Part shown: piece by piece, positions 43,692-53,708 of the stretch | Layout: each line of letters opens with the position of its first letter | Position numbering within the stretch: position 1 is the first letter of the stretch | NCBI RefSeq assembly: GCF_022846615.1 | Contig: NZ_AP025637.1 | Coordinates: forward strand, 4,427,001-4,491,000 | Length of the DNA stretch: 64,000 nucleotides | From: Roseomonas fluvialis | GTDB lineage: Bacteria > Pseudomonadota > Alphaproteobacteria > Acetobacterales > Acetobacteraceae | Direction: 5' to 3' | Made by a program: the position numbers and the translations under genes | Notes under the pieces: model-generated | Seen by the model: the letters and a program-made list of their open reading frames with translations, nothing else | Told to the model about the DNA's origin: nothing | Database searches by the model: none

Positions 43692-45253
43692 GTCTCGGCA
43701 TCCTCGAGGGCTGCGACGGGCAGGATCAGGTGGAAGGCGGCTCCGGCGCCCGGCACGCTGTCGACCGAGAGCCGCCCGCCATGCGCCTCGGCGGTGGTAC
43801 GGCAGATGGCGAGGCCCATCCCCATGCCGGCCTGCCGCGTGGTGAAGAACGGCTCGAAAATCCGTGACTGCTCGCCAGGGCCGATGCCCGGCCCGTTATC
43901 CTCGACGCAGACCGCGATCCGGCCACTGTCCTCGAGCCCCGCGGCCACGCGCAGCCGGCGTGGCGTGTCTGATGCGGCGAGAGCCTGGGCCGCATTGACC
44001 ATCAGGTTCACCAGGATCTGCTGGAGCTGGATCCGGTCGCCGCGCAGCATGGGAAGGTCCGGTGCGATCTCTACCTTCAGCTCGACCTGCGTTGCGAGCA
44101 GCTCTCGTTCGACCAGCAGGACGGCATCCTCGATGATTGTAGCGATGCTCAGCACCTCGTGCTGCGCCGGCATCTTCTTCACGAAGGACCGGATTCGCGT
44201 GACGATCTGGCCGGCGCGGTTGCCCTCGGCCACGATGCGCGTCAGCGCCTGCTCGACTTCCGCCAGATCCGGCGTCGCGCGCCGGAGCCAGCGCAGGCCG
44301 GCCTGCCCATCGGTGACGACGGCCATCAGCGGCTGGTTCACTTCATGCGCGATGGATGCGGAGAGCTCGCCGAGCGTCGCCGTGCGGGCGGCATGGGCCA
44401 GGTCGGCCTGCGCCGCCAGCAGTGCGTCCTGTGCCTGCCGCCGCTCTGTGATGTCGACGATGAAGACAAGCACGCTGCCATCGGGATCGTCCGGCGGCGG
44501 GAAGATGACCGTGTAGAGGAAAGGCGTGCGGCTGCCGTCGCTGCGCAGCAGCTCGGACTCGCCTTCGACGAACATTTCGCCCCGCACGAAAGCGTCCCGG
44601 GTATCCGCGAAGAACCTGTCGCTGACTGCGCGCAGGCCCTCCGCGTCCGCGCCGCGGCGCAGCATGGCAAGCATTGCAGGATTGGTGTCGATCGTCCGGA
44701 CCAAGCTGCGCAACTGCGCGACATCGCGCGCCCCACGATGTATCGATGACGGCAGCCCTTGGGCCGAGACGGCGCTGCGCAGGGCGCGCCAATCTTGCTC
44801 GATGATGCCGATCCGGCTCGCATCGAAGATTCGGCGGTAGCGGCTTTCACTCCGCACCAGGGCCGCAGTCGCCGCGCAACCCTGCAACGCCAGCACGCCC
44901 GTCATGACGATCGCCGCGATGCTGACAATGGCCCGCAGCGTCCATGCCCCGGCCTCCCGCGCGCCATGGGTGTCGAAATAGGCATACAGGGTAAGTGCGA
45001 GCGTGCCGGCGGCGGCCACGACGATGTCGCGGCGCCGCCCGGTGCGCGCCGCCAGAACGACCACCACGACATAAAGGACGGCCACCGCGCCCTCGAGCGG
45101 CGAGAAGGTGTCGAAGATGAAGATGGCGATCGCCAGCAGCAGCGCCGTCGCCAACAGCGCGTTGCGGCTGTGCGCATCCTCCGCCTGCCGCGCGATCGGC
45201 GGATCGGCCGGCGATCGGACGGGTTGCGGCTCAGGTGTTCGCGGTTCGCTCAA
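43688..45253 (-). CDS. membrane PAS sensor histidine kinase
   Basis: About 521 residues. The N-terminal ~110 residues contain three to four hydrophobic helices (LLATALLLAIAIFIFDTFSP, AVLYVVVVVLAA and two more). A PAS domain follows with a PAC-like end (FLYTVIFPPPDDPDGSVLVF). The HisKA phosphoacceptor is His303 in SIAHEVNQPL, and the HATPase motifs are NLMVNAAQAL, DNGPGIG and MGMGLAICRT. It resembles FixL-type kinases, but no haem-binding His can be confirmed. The start is uncertain: I use a TTG at 45253 because the frame upstream to an ATG at 45466 crosses the neighbouring gene's terminator and looks non-coding. Confidence 0.85.
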   Translation of the reverse strand: MSEPRTPEPQPVRSPADPPIARQAEDAHSRNALLATALLLAIAIFIFDTFSPLEGAVAVLYVVVVVLAARTGRRRDIVVAAAGTLALTLYAYFDTHGAREAGAWTLRAIVSIAAIVMTGVLALQGCAATAALVRSESRYRRIFDASRIGIIEQDWRALRSAVSAQGLPSSIHRGARDVAQLRSLVRTIDTNPAMLAMLRRGADAEGLRAVSDRFFADTRDAFVRGEMFVEGESELLRSDGSRTPFLYTVIFPPPDDPDGSVLVFIVDITERRQAQDALLAAQADLAHAARTATLGELSASIAHEVNQPLMAVVTDGQAGLRWLRRATPDLAEVEQALTRIVAEGNRAGQIVTRIRSFVKKMPAQHEVLSIATIIEDAVLLVERELLATQVELKVEIAPDLPMLRGDRIQLQQILVNLMVNAAQALAASDTPRRLRVAAGLEDSGRIAVCVEDNGPGIGPGEQSRIFEPFFTTRQAGMGMGLAICRTTAEAHGGRLSVDSVPGAGAAFHLILPVAALEDAET

Positions 45254-45358
45254 GGGGTCGATGCCGGGTCCCAGTTGCAGGACCCGGTCTGGCAGGCCCC
45301 TTCCGGAATGATGCCGCAGGCACCGGCCTGGTGGAACTATACGGAAGTCTGATGCCGC

Positions 45359-45386
45359 GGCCGCGACGGGCGCTGCCGTCGCGGCC
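45359..45386 (-). terminator. hairpin ending the Dps-to-hydrolase operon
   Basis: A perfect 11-bp inverted repeat (GGCCGCGACGG / CCGTCGCGGCC, 6-nt loop) lies 33 nt after the stop of the hydrolase at 45420. It separates that operon from the histidine kinase gene. Confidence 0.7.
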
Positions 45387-45419
45387 TTCGTGTCATGCCA
45401 GGCCAGGTCCCGCGGCGGG

Positions 45420-46262
45420 TCAGCCGCGGATGAAGGCGAGCAGGTCCGCGTTGAGCACCTCGGCATGCGTGGTCAGCATGCCGTGGGGATAGCCGGGATA
45501 GGTCTTGAGCTGCCCCGCCTTGAGCAGCTTCACCGAGAGCAGGGCGCTGGCGGCGATCGGAACGATCTGGTCGTCCTCGCCGTGCATCACCAGAACCGGA
45601 ACGCCGATGGCCTTGAGATCCTCCGTCTGGTCGGTCTCGGAGAATGCCTTGATGCCGTCGTAGTGGGCCTTCGCGGATCCCATCATCCCCTGCCGCCACC
45701 AGTTGTTCACGACGCCCGTGAGCGTCGCCACGCCGTCGCGGTTGAAGCCGTAGAAGGGTCCTGCCGGGACATCGACGAAGAACTGCGCGCGGTTCGCCGC
45801 GAGCGCACTGCGGAAGCCGTCGAAGACCTCGATCGGGAGGCCACCCGGATTGCTGGTCGTCCTGACCATCAGCGGCGGGATGGCGCTGACCAGCACGGCC
45901 TTGGCCACGCGCCCGTGCGGCTCGCCGAAGCGCGCCACATAGCGCGCGACCTCGCCGCCGCCGGTCGAGTGACCGATGTGGACGGCATTGCGCAGGTCGA
46001 GGTGCTGCGCCACGGCCGCCGCATCCGCCGCGTAGTGGTCGATGTCGTGACCGGAATCCACCTGCTGGGACCTTCCATGCCCGCGGCGGTCATGCGCGAC
46101 GACGCGGTAGCCCGCCTGAAGGAAGAACAGGACCTGCGCGTCCCAGTCGTCCGACGACAGGGGCCAGCCGTGATGGAACACGATGGGCTGGGCGTCCCTC
46201 GGGCCCCAGTCCTTGTAGAAGATCGAGACGCCGTCTGAGGTGGTGACGAAGGAGGTGGTCAT
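45420..46262 (-). CDS. haloperoxidase/arylesterase-type alpha/beta hydrolase (cytosolic paralogue)
   Basis: A 280-residue serine hydrolase closely similar to the gene at 22717: [39 protein letters not shown] with Ser99, [31 protein letters not shown] and YPGYPHGM. It lacks the signal peptide of that copy. The family can hydrolyse esters and form peracids from acids plus hydrogen peroxide. Here it is last in an operon with Dps, a peroxiredoxin and a DsbA-like protein, which fits a peroxide or oxidative-stress role by inference. I see no clear ribosome site before its ATG. Confidence 0.9.
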   Translation of the reverse strand: MTTSFVTTSDGVSIFYKDWGPRDAQPIVFHHGWPLSSDDWDAQVLFFLQAGYRVVAHDRRGHGRSQQVDSGHDIDHYAADAAAVAQHLDLRNAVHIGHSTGGGEVARYVARFGEPHGRVAKAVLVSAIPPLMVRTTSNPGGLPIEVFDGFRSALAANRAQFFVDVPAGPFYGFNRDGVATLTGVVNNWWRQGMMGSAKAHYDGIKAFSETDQTEDLKAIGVPVLVMHGEDDQIVPIAASALLSVKLLKAGQLKTYPGYPHGMLTTHAEVLNADLLAFIRG

Positions 46263-46312
46263 GGCTGCATGGACTTTCGGTTGAGGGTGAAAGGGTGGCT
46301 TGGATTGCTCGG

Positions 46313-46867
46313 TCAGGTCCCGCCGTCGGCCGGGGCGGCCTGTCGGATGCGTGCTGCCTGGCGCAGGGCGATGAGAAGTGCCTCGGGATCGCGCGGCCCG
46401 TCGTAGCGCAGGCCGTTGATGAAAAGGGTCGGCGTGCCATTGACCCCGCTGCGGATGCCGCCGCGGAAGTCGTCGCGGATCTTGCGATCGAAGCGACCAT
46501 CGAAGGCCTGCACCACCATCGGCTCCGGCAGGCCCAGCCGATGGCCAAGGCTCACCAGGTCGCGCTGGCTTAGCGCGTCCTGGTTCTCGTAGAGCAGGTC
46601 GTGGGCCTGCCAGAACATCCCTGCGGTGGCCGCCATCTCGGCGAACTCGGCTGCCTGCAGGGCATGGGCGTGCATTTCCGTCAGCGGGAAATTGCGAAAG
46701 ACGAAGCGCAGTTCGTCCCCCATCGCGCGCTGCACGTCCTTCAGGGTCGGATAGGCCTCGCCGCAATAGGGGCATTCGTAGTCGCCGTACTCGACGAGCG
46801 TCACGGCTGCCGTGGCCGGCCCCTGCGCATGGTCGCCGGGACCGACCGGAAGACTGAGCCGGCTCAC
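46313..46867 (-). CDS. DsbA-family thioredoxin-fold protein
   Basis: A 184-residue thiol-disulfide oxidoreductase/FrnE-like protein. The active site is Cys32-Pro-Tyr-Cys35 ([14 protein letters not shown]), a helical insertion follows, and the cis-Pro is in [10 protein letters not shown]. There is no signal peptide, so it should be cytoplasmic, as some DsbA-like proteins near peroxiredoxins are. Its ATG overlaps the peroxiredoxin stop by 4 nt. It may reduce the peroxiredoxin or repair thiols; this is inferred from the coupling. Confidence 0.9.
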   Translation of the reverse strand: MSRLSLPVGPGDHAQGPATAAVTLVEYGDYECPYCGEAYPTLKDVQRAMGDELRFVFRNFPLTEMHAHALQAAEFAEMAATAGMFWQAHDLLYENQDALSQRDLVSLGHRLGLPEPMVVQAFDGRFDRKIRDDFRGGIRSGVNGTPTLFINGLRYDGPRDPEALLIALRQAARIRQAAPADGGT

Positions 46868-47373
46868 GACGGAACGCCCTGCAGGGCCGCAGGCGACGCG
46901 AGACCCTGCAATGCCTCGAAGATCCCATCGGCGCCCGGGTTGATTCCGAGCGGCGAGACATGGGACCAGCGGATCGTGCCCTGCGCGTCGATCACGAACA
47001 GGGCGCGTTCGGTGACGCCCTCCTTGCGACGATAGACGCCGTAGCGCCGCGCGACCTCTCCCTTCGGCTCGAAATCCGAGAGGAGCGGGAAATGCAGCTT
47101 CCGGTCAGCGCCGAAGGCGGCGTGGCACCAAACCCCATCGACCGAGATGCCGACGAGTTGCGCGCCAAGCTGGCGGAACTCGCCGAGGATCTCGTTGTAG
47201 AGCGCCATCTGGTCGCCGCAGACCGGGCTCCAATCCGCGGGGTAGAAAGCGAGGATGGCTGGTGCGCCGCGCAGGTCGTGGAGCGAGACGGTCTGATCCG
47301 GCGTGGCCGGCAGGCTGAAGCCCGGTGCGGTCGTACCCGCGCTGAGCGCCGCGGTGGGATAGATGGTGGTCAT
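46864..47373 (-). CDS. peroxiredoxin (AhpC/TSA family)
   Basis: A 169-residue cytoplasmic peroxidase. The peroxidatic Cys52 is in [18 protein letters not shown], which is not the standard FTFVCPTE form of AhpC and suggests the AhpE/Prx5-like or BCP-like side of the family. A second Cys83 (DGVWCHAAF) might resolve it. The start at 47373 is supported by GAGAGGG upstream; an in-frame start at 47409 also exists. It is second in the operon after dps and overlaps the DsbA-like gene. Confidence 0.9.
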   Translation of the reverse strand: MTTIYPTAALSAGTTAPGFSLPATPDQTVSLHDLRGAPAILAFYPADWSPVCGDQMALYNEILGEFRQLGAQLVGISVDGVWCHAAFGADRKLHFPLLSDFEPKGEVARRYGVYRRKEGVTERALFVIDAQGTIRWSHVSPLGINPGADGIFEALQGLASPAALQGVPS

Positions 47374-47405
47374 CGACGTGCCCTCTCGTTCCAGGCCGGG
47401 TTCGC

Positions 47406-47924
47406 TCACCGCGGCGCACGCGTCGATTCAAAGAGAAACCACGCGCGGCGCTCGGCCTCGTCGATCCAGACTTCGATCAGGCTGGTCGACGCGACGTCGC
47501 CATGCGCCTCGCAGACCCCGTGCGCCGCGCGCAGGAAGCCGGTCAGCCGCCGGTTGTCGTCGGCGAGCTCCGCCAGCATGTCCGACGGCGTGACGTAGTC
47601 GGCATCGTTGTCGGAAAGGCGCTGCAGGCGCGCGATGTGGCCGATGGAGCGCAGCGTGGTGCCGCCGACCTTGCGGGCGCGCTCGGCGATCGCGTCGGTG
47701 GTCGCGAAGATCTGGTCACCCTGTTCGTCGAGCATCAGGTGGTAGTCGCGGAAGTGCGGCCCCGACAGGTGCCAATGGAAGTTCTTGGTCTTCAGGTAGA
47801 GCGCGAACATGTCGGCCAGCACACCGGTCAGCGCCCCGGCGATGTCCTGCGTGGCGTCCTGGCCGAGGTCGGTGGGCGTGCGAAGCGGCGCCGTGAGGCG
47901 GGTCTTCAAGCTGAGATCGGTCAT
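47406..47924 (-). CDS. dps: Dps family DNA-protection/ferritin-like protein
   Basis: A 172-residue four-helix protein of normal Dps length. The ferroxidase site region is visible as KNFHWHLSGPHFRDYHLMLD (His50, His52, His62, Asp66), followed by DEQGDQIFATTDAIAERARK. Dps dodecamers store iron with hydrogen peroxide as oxidant and coat DNA. It is the first gene of the four-gene operon, 32 nt before the peroxiredoxin. The start at 47924 gives a standard N-terminus; the frame remains open upstream to 48251 but that part looks non-coding. Confidence 0.93.
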   Translation of the reverse strand: MTDLSLKTRLTAPLRTPTDLGQDATQDIAGALTGVLADMFALYLKTKNFHWHLSGPHFRDYHLMLDEQGDQIFATTDAIAERARKVGGTTLRSIGHIARLQRLSDNDADYVTPSDMLAELADDNRRLTGFLRAAHGVCEAHGDVASTSLIEVWIDEAERRAWFLFESTRAPR

Positions 47925-48241
47925 GGTGGCTCTCCGTGGTTTGACATCACCCGAAAGGGGACGGCTTCCGGGATACCGACGGCGCTTGAAGCATGGTCGG
48001 CAGTCGATGCTCCCGTGCCTTGAGTCGTAGGCCGCCGCGTTCACCCACAGAATCAACAGCAAGCATCGCCACGCCATACTTTGGGGTGACCGGCTACATC
48101 CGATGGTGCGTCGCGTTCCGTTGGGTTGCGCAAGGGCGCGATGATGCTGGGCAGGCTCGCTGGCGGTGTCACGCAGGCGGAAGTGCATACAACGACCCCC
48201 GCGCTGCGCGCCGATGCGCGCGCCGTTCGGCAGATTCGAGG

Positions 48242-48423
48242 AAGGCGACACGTGACTTCGGGCGGCTTCGCGTGGAACTGCCGGCGGATCTCCACCGCGA
48301 CTTGGGCGCCCACGCGGAAACGCTATTGCGCAAGATGGGGTAGCAGATCGAGCCTACGGAACTGGTAACGCCGATGCTGGCGCGTCGCCTCGCCAGCGAT
48401 CGGGGTTTCGCTCTGCACGCCGG
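48242..48423 (+). pseudogene. fragment of a DUF2274 (conjugation-associated) gene
   Basis: The frame reads GRLRVELPADLHRDLGAHAE, then LLRKMG, an in-frame TAG at 48341, and IEPTELVTPMLARRLASDRG. This matches DUF2274 proteins as I know them (GxLPDxxPVKLTVELPADLHRDL...). They usually follow trb conjugation genes. No start codon, upstream homology or partner gene is left; 47925-48241 holds the dps promoter side and nothing else recognisable. It is a relic of an old integrative or conjugative element. Confidence 0.6.
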
Positions 48424-48588
48424 CCTGCGAGTCAGCCGCGCGGGCCGGCGTCTCAGGCGACTCCACCATCGCTTGATCCCGCTACATGGCGCGCGCATAG
48501 CAGCGACAAGAACCGTCGTAGAACTGGGGTGTCGCGCCTTGGGTCCCAATATGCAGCAACTTCGACCATAGTCGACGCGGCCTCGTCA

Positions 48589-49469
<881 letters not shown>

Positions 49470-49805
49470 CTTTTGGACGCGGCCCACGCGTTGAGCGAGA
49501 GCTAGGGTACGGCCGGGCCAAACGCCCTCAGGTGCCGAGTTCCGGTCAACTGAAAATGAAGGCGCCCAAAATTGGTCAATGCTTGATCGTCATCGGCGTT
49601 GCTAACGTCATCCCGTCACACGGACCATCGCTCAAACAAGAACCCAACCTGCACGATCGTGCGCGACGATGCAGCCAGAGATCCGGCGCATCGACCGAAT
49701 TCAGGGCCTGATCGCCGCCGATCGCTGCTGACGATCGCATCGAGTTTTCCAGTGTCGTATTCGGGTTCGACCCTTCAATAGGGGCTTTGCGATTGGAGTG
49801 CTGGC
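49470..49805. other. 336-nt region upstream of the ABC transporter operon
   Basis: No gene is visible. It runs from the IS3 remnant to the first permease gene and must hold the operon promoter unless a promoter lies in the relic. Its base composition is a little lower in GC than its surroundings. I saw no clear operator repeat. Confidence 0.5.
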
Positions 49806-50666
49806 GTGCTGAACATCAGCGGTTCGAAAATTTTCGTATCCAGCAATTTTGGATACTATCTGATGTTGCTTCCTGCGGTGGTCATGCTGCTCGGGTTCTT
49901 TGCTGCGCCGCTAGCCGGTGTCGTTATCATCAGCCTGACAGAGCCAAGGGTTGGACTCGACAACTATGCGCTGCTGTTCACGAGCAGCTCGGTGCAGCGC
50001 GCGCTGGTGACCACGCTGCGCATCTCCGCGATCACCGTCAGCATTACCTTAGTGCTGGGCTTCGTCATTGCCTATGCCATGCGCACGGCCGGCAGCCGCC
50101 AGGCGCGCTGGATGCTGTTCTGCGTCCTGTTCCCCTTCTGGATCTCGGTGCTGGTCCGCAGCTTCGCGTGGATCACGCTGCTGCGGCCGAACGGAGTGAT
50201 CAATACTGCGCTGATCGGCGCCGGCATAATCGACACGCCGCTCGCCCTCGTGCGCAATGAGGTCGGCGTCGTCATCGGCATGGTGCACGTCATGCTGCCC
50301 TACGCAGTCCTCACGCTATACGCCAGCATGCGCGGCATCAGCGCGGCGCTGCCGAATGCGGCGCGTGGCCTGGGCGCCAGCCCTTTCCAGGCCTTCATCC
50401 GGGTATTCCTGCCGTTGACGCGGCCAGGGATCTACGCGGCGACTGTCCTGGTCTTCGTCCTATCGCTGGGGTTCTACATCACGCCCGCCATACTCGGTGG
50501 CGGCCGCACGCTGATGATCGCAGAGTACGTCGCCGTTCAGATCAACGAAACCGTACGCTGGGGCCTCGGCACCATGCTCGCGACAACACTAACCGCGGCC
50601 GTGCTGGGCGCTATGTGGACCCTGTCGCGCATCGTCGATGTGCGCGGCGTGCTGGGGCCGCGCTGA
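49806..50666 (+). CDS. ABC transporter permease, PotB-type
   Basis: A 286-residue inner-membrane permease with six hydrophobic helices of the spermidine/putrescine (PotB/HisM) class. Markers are MLLPAVVMLLGFFAAPLAGV, FWISVLVRSFAWITLL and the EAA loop NAARGLGASPFQAFIRVFLP. Translation appears to start at GTG (GTG CTG AAC), with GGAG 6 nt before it. It is the first gene of a seven-gene plus-strand operon and pairs with the permease that begins 4 nt after its stop. Confidence 0.92.
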   Translation: MLNISGSKIFVSSNFGYYLMLLPAVVMLLGFFAAPLAGVVIISLTEPRVGLDNYALLFTSSSVQRALVTTLRISAITVSITLVLGFVIAYAMRTAGSRQARWMLFCVLFPFWISVLVRSFAWITLLRPNGVINTALIGAGIIDTPLALVRNEVGVVIGMVHVMLPYAVLTLYASMRGISAALPNAARGLGASPFQAFIRVFLPLTRPGIYAATVLVFVLSLGFYITPAILGGGRTLMIAEYVAVQINETVRWGLGTMLATTLTAAVLGAMWTLSRIVDVRGVLGPR

Positions 50667-50669
50667 CCC

Positions 50670-51461
50670 ATGGAAACCATGCGACGCTCACCGCTCATGC
50701 AGGCCCTGGCGTGGTGCGTGCTGGCGCTGCTCGTGCTGCCGGCGTTCATCGTCATCCCGATCTCGCTGACGCCGAACCGCTACCTCTCCCTGCCGACCGA
50801 CGGCATATCGCTGCAGCATTGGGAAAGCCTGCTGACGAATCCCATCTGGCGGGAGGGCATCTGGCTCAGCCTGTTCATCGCGCTCACCTCCACGGGGCTC
50901 GCGGTGGCGGCCGGCACGCTCTGTTCGATCGGCTGCTGGCGCCTGGGATCCGGCGCGACGAAGGTGGTGCGCGCCGCGATGATCGTGCCGCTGATGGTGC
51001 CGACCATCGCTTATGCGCTCGGTCTCTATCGCCTCTATGTCGAATTCCGCCTGGTCGGTTCGACGATCGGCGTGGTGATGGCGCATACGGTGACGGCGCT
51101 GCCCTACGTCGCGCTGACCGTAACGGCGGCATTGGCGAATCTGGACCCGCGGCTCGAGCAGGCCGCGCGGGGCCTAGGCGCCTCGACCTCGCAGACTCTC
51201 TGGCGAGTGATCCTGCCCAATCTTAAGCTCGGTATCGCATCTGGCGCGGTCTTCGCCTTCATCCATTCCTGGGATGAGCTGCTGATCGTCATCTTCGTCG
51301 GCGGTCGCAACCTTTTCACGCTGCCGCGGCTGATGTGGGACGGCATCAACGAGAACCTCGACCCCACCATCGCCGCTGTCGCCAGCGCGATGATCCTCAT
51401 CACCCTCGTCGCCCTCCTGCTGGACATGGCTATCCGGGCCCGGCGCGACGCCAACAGCTGA
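50670..51461 (+). CDS. ABC transporter permease, PotC-type
   Basis: A 263-residue second permease of the same importer, six hydrophobic helices. It has the PotC-like ISLTPNRYLSLPTDGISLQH loop after helix 1, MIVPLMVPTIAYALGLYRLY and the EAA loop QAARGLGASTSQTLWRVILP. It forms the heterodimeric channel with the product of the upstream gene. Polyamine-type importers also carry amino-acid derivatives, opines and phosphonates, so the substrate cannot be named from this protein. Confidence 0.92.
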   Translation: METMRRSPLMQALAWCVLALLVLPAFIVIPISLTPNRYLSLPTDGISLQHWESLLTNPIWREGIWLSLFIALTSTGLAVAAGTLCSIGCWRLGSGATKVVRAAMIVPLMVPTIAYALGLYRLYVEFRLVGSTIGVVMAHTVTALPYVALTVTAALANLDPRLEQAARGLGASTSQTLWRVILPNLKLGIASGAVFAFIHSWDELLIVIFVGGRNLFTLPRLMWDGINENLDPTIAAVASAMILITLVALLLDMAIRARRDANS

Positions 51462-51479
51462 CACGAAGGAGCTGCATCA

Positions 51480-52595
51480 ATGGACGAACGTCGCTACCAG
51501 GAAGCCATCGAGCACTTCCAGGAACGCACCGAGGGCCGCACACATGATCGGCGTGGATTTCTCGCCATCTGCGCCGTCCTGGGCATACCCGCCGGCGCAG
51601 CGCGACTGACACCCGCCGCAGCGCAGGGCACCGCGCGGGAACTGGTGCTGGTCAACTGGGGCGGGGATGCTGTTCCCAACATGCGGCGCGCCTTCGTGGA
51701 GCCATACCAGCGGCGGTATCCGGGCCGGCGCGTCGCGATCGACGGCACCGGGCCGGCCACTGGTCGCATCCGACTCATGGTGCAAAGCAGGAACGTCACC
51801 TGGGACGTGATGGACCGCAACCTGCACACGGCGCTGGAAATCGGCCCGGACGGCATGCTGGAGGAGATCGACTACAGCATCGTCGACCGCAGCAAGGTGC
51901 GGCCCGAGCACGCCAATCGATGGGGCGTGGGCAACTACACCTACGCGCATGTGCTGACCTACAACACCAGGCGCTGGGGCGGTCGCGTACCGCAGACCTG
52001 GAAGGATGTTTGGGACGTCGCCGCGTTTCCCGGGAAGCGCGCCTTCCGACGTACCATCGATGGCAACCTCGAGGCCGCGCTGATGGCCGACGGGGTGCCA
52101 AGGGACAGGATCTATCCGATCGACATGCGGCGCGCGCTCGAGGCGTTCCGGAAGATTTCCTCGCACAGCCTCTATTTCAATACGCTGGCCGAGGGACAGG
52201 CGATGTTCCGCGACAATGAGGCGCATCTCGGCGCTATGCTCAACACACGAGCACTGCCGCTGATGCGCGATACCAACGGCGTCTGCACCTACACCTTCAA
52301 CGACGGCATCCTCTGGGTTGGCGCGTGGATGGTTCCGAAGGGTGCGCCGGGGGGGCGGGCGATCTGGGAATTCATCGCATCGACCCAGGACCCTGCAGGC
52401 CAGGTCTCCCTGCTGCAGACCAACGGCAATGGCCCGGTCAATCCCGCGGCGAGCGCACTGGTGCCTGATGAGCTGAAGCCGCACGACCCCGGCCAGCCCG
52501 ACAACTACGCCCGCATGATCCCCGGTGGCGTGGAGTGGTACGCGGAGCACGCGACCACCGCGACGCAGCAGTTTCTCGACGCCATCTCGAGCTGA
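51480..52595 (+). CDS. ABC transporter periplasmic binding protein, PotD-type
   Basis: A 371-residue extracellular binding protein. A Tat-like signal (DRRGFLAICAVLGIPAGAAR) lies at about residues 23-42 after an unusually long polar N-terminus of about 22 residues; Tat signals with such n-regions are known. The mature part has LVLVNWGGDAVPNMRRAFVE, VGNYTYAHVLTYNTRRWGG, PQTWKDVWDVAAFPGKRAF and FNDGILWVGAWMVPKGAPGG, typical of the PotD/PotF class. GAAGGAGCTGCATCA precedes the ATG. It supplies the ligand to the two permeases. Confidence 0.92.
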   Translation: MDERRYQEAIEHFQERTEGRTHDRRGFLAICAVLGIPAGAARLTPAAAQGTARELVLVNWGGDAVPNMRRAFVEPYQRRYPGRRVAIDGTGPATGRIRLMVQSRNVTWDVMDRNLHTALEIGPDGMLEEIDYSIVDRSKVRPEHANRWGVGNYTYAHVLTYNTRRWGGRVPQTWKDVWDVAAFPGKRAFRRTIDGNLEAALMADGVPRDRIYPIDMRRALEAFRKISSHSLYFNTLAEGQAMFRDNEAHLGAMLNTRALPLMRDTNGVCTYTFNDGILWVGAWMVPKGAPGGRAIWEFIASTQDPAGQVSLLQTNGNGPVNPAASALVPDELKPHDPGQPDNYARMIPGGVEWYAEHATTATQQFLDAISS

Positions 52596-52609
52596 AGGAA
52601 GGACAGGAC

Positions 52610-53695
52610 ATGTCAGACATGACGAGCATCACTGCCCCCGCGGCACCGGCGCTCAGTCGCTGGGCGAACGCCAACGAAATCCCGGTCATCGACTTCGCGC
52701 CGCTCTCGTCCGGTAATGCCGAGGCGGCCGAGCGGGTGGCGCGCGAGGTACGCGACGCCTGCGAACAGATCGGCTTCTTTACCATCGTCAACCATCCGGT
52801 GCCGGCGCCGCTAATCCGCAACATCTTCCGGCAGGCAGAACGCTTTTTCGCACTGCCGGAGGAGGCGAAGATGCAGGTATGGATGGGCCGATCGAATACG
52901 TTTCGCGGCTTCCTACCGATGGACCAGGGTGCCAGCGGCACCGGCACAAAAGGCAAGGCGGTCGCGGGCTTTCAGAACCACCTGGCCGAGGAGACGCTCA
53001 AGGCGCGCAAGCCGAACCGTAACGAGGTCTTCCAGATCGCGGCCGAACTGCCGGCGGACGATCCCGACCTGCTGGCCGGAAAGCCCCTGCACGGGCGCAA
53101 CCTGTGGCCGGACGGGCTGCCGGGCTTTCGCGAGGATGTGCTTGGCTACTACGACGCAATGCGCGACTTCGCCGCCCTACTGGCCAGTGTCTTCGCGCGC
53201 GGGCTGGACCTGTCCCCAGACTACTTCGCACAGTTCTATCGCAAGCCGCTGATCCAGCTGCGCCTGCTGCATTACCTGCCGCATGCCGACGACCAGGCGG
53301 CAATGGAAGGCGGCGCATCTCGCGCGCATTGCGACGCCGGCGGCTTCACCATGCTGCAGCAGGACCAGACCGGCGGGCTCGAGGTGCAGAGCCGCAGCGG
53401 CGAATGGATCGTGGTGCCGCCGGTGGAGAATGCCTTCGTCGTCAATATCGGCGACAGCATGAAGATGTGGACCAACCATCGCTTCGCGTCGACGCTGCAC
53501 CGTGTCGTGAACCGCTACGGCAAGGAACGCTTCTCGATCGGTGTCTTCGCCAATCCGGACTACGACACGGTGATCAGCCCCTTGCCGACCTGCGTCGATG
53601 CGGCCAATCCACCGCGCTTCGATTCGATGGTCGCCGGCGATGCGCTGCTCTACCTTTACAGCCGTGTCTGGCCGTCCAGCGCCGCAGCGGCGTGA
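52610..53695 (+). CDS. isopenicillin N synthase-like non-heme iron oxygenase
   Basis: A 361-residue enzyme of the 2-oxoglutarate/Fe(II) oxygenase superfamily. The DIOX_N domain is visible at the start (IPVIDFAPLSSGNAEAAERV, DACEQIGFFTIVNHPVPAPL). The iron facial triad is His240-x-Asp242 (RAHCDAGGFTML) and His297 (TLHRVVN). Arg307-x-Ser309 (RFSIG) is the expected 2-oxoglutarate carboxylate anchor. It probably hydroxylates or oxidatively cleaves the imported compound. AAGGAAGGA upstream supports the start. It lies 14 nt after the binding-protein gene. Confidence 0.92.
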   Translation: MSDMTSITAPAAPALSRWANANEIPVIDFAPLSSGNAEAAERVAREVRDACEQIGFFTIVNHPVPAPLIRNIFRQAERFFALPEEAKMQVWMGRSNTFRGFLPMDQGASGTGTKGKAVAGFQNHLAEETLKARKPNRNEVFQIAAELPADDPDLLAGKPLHGRNLWPDGLPGFREDVLGYYDAMRDFAALLASVFARGLDLSPDYFAQFYRKPLIQLRLLHYLPHADDQAAMEGGASRAHCDAGGFTMLQQDQTGGLEVQSRSGEWIVVPPVENAFVVNIGDSMKMWTNHRFASTLHRVVNRYGKERFSIGVFANPDYDTVISPLPTCVDAANPPRFDSMVAGDALLYLYSRVWPSSAAAA

Positions 53696-53708
53696 GGGTC
53701 CGAGCCGC

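Noticed and set aside
45254-45466. N-terminal extension of the histidine kinase to an ATG at 45466
   Set aside because: It crosses the 11-bp terminator hairpin at 45359-45386 and the end of the neighbouring gene, and the translation is not protein-like.
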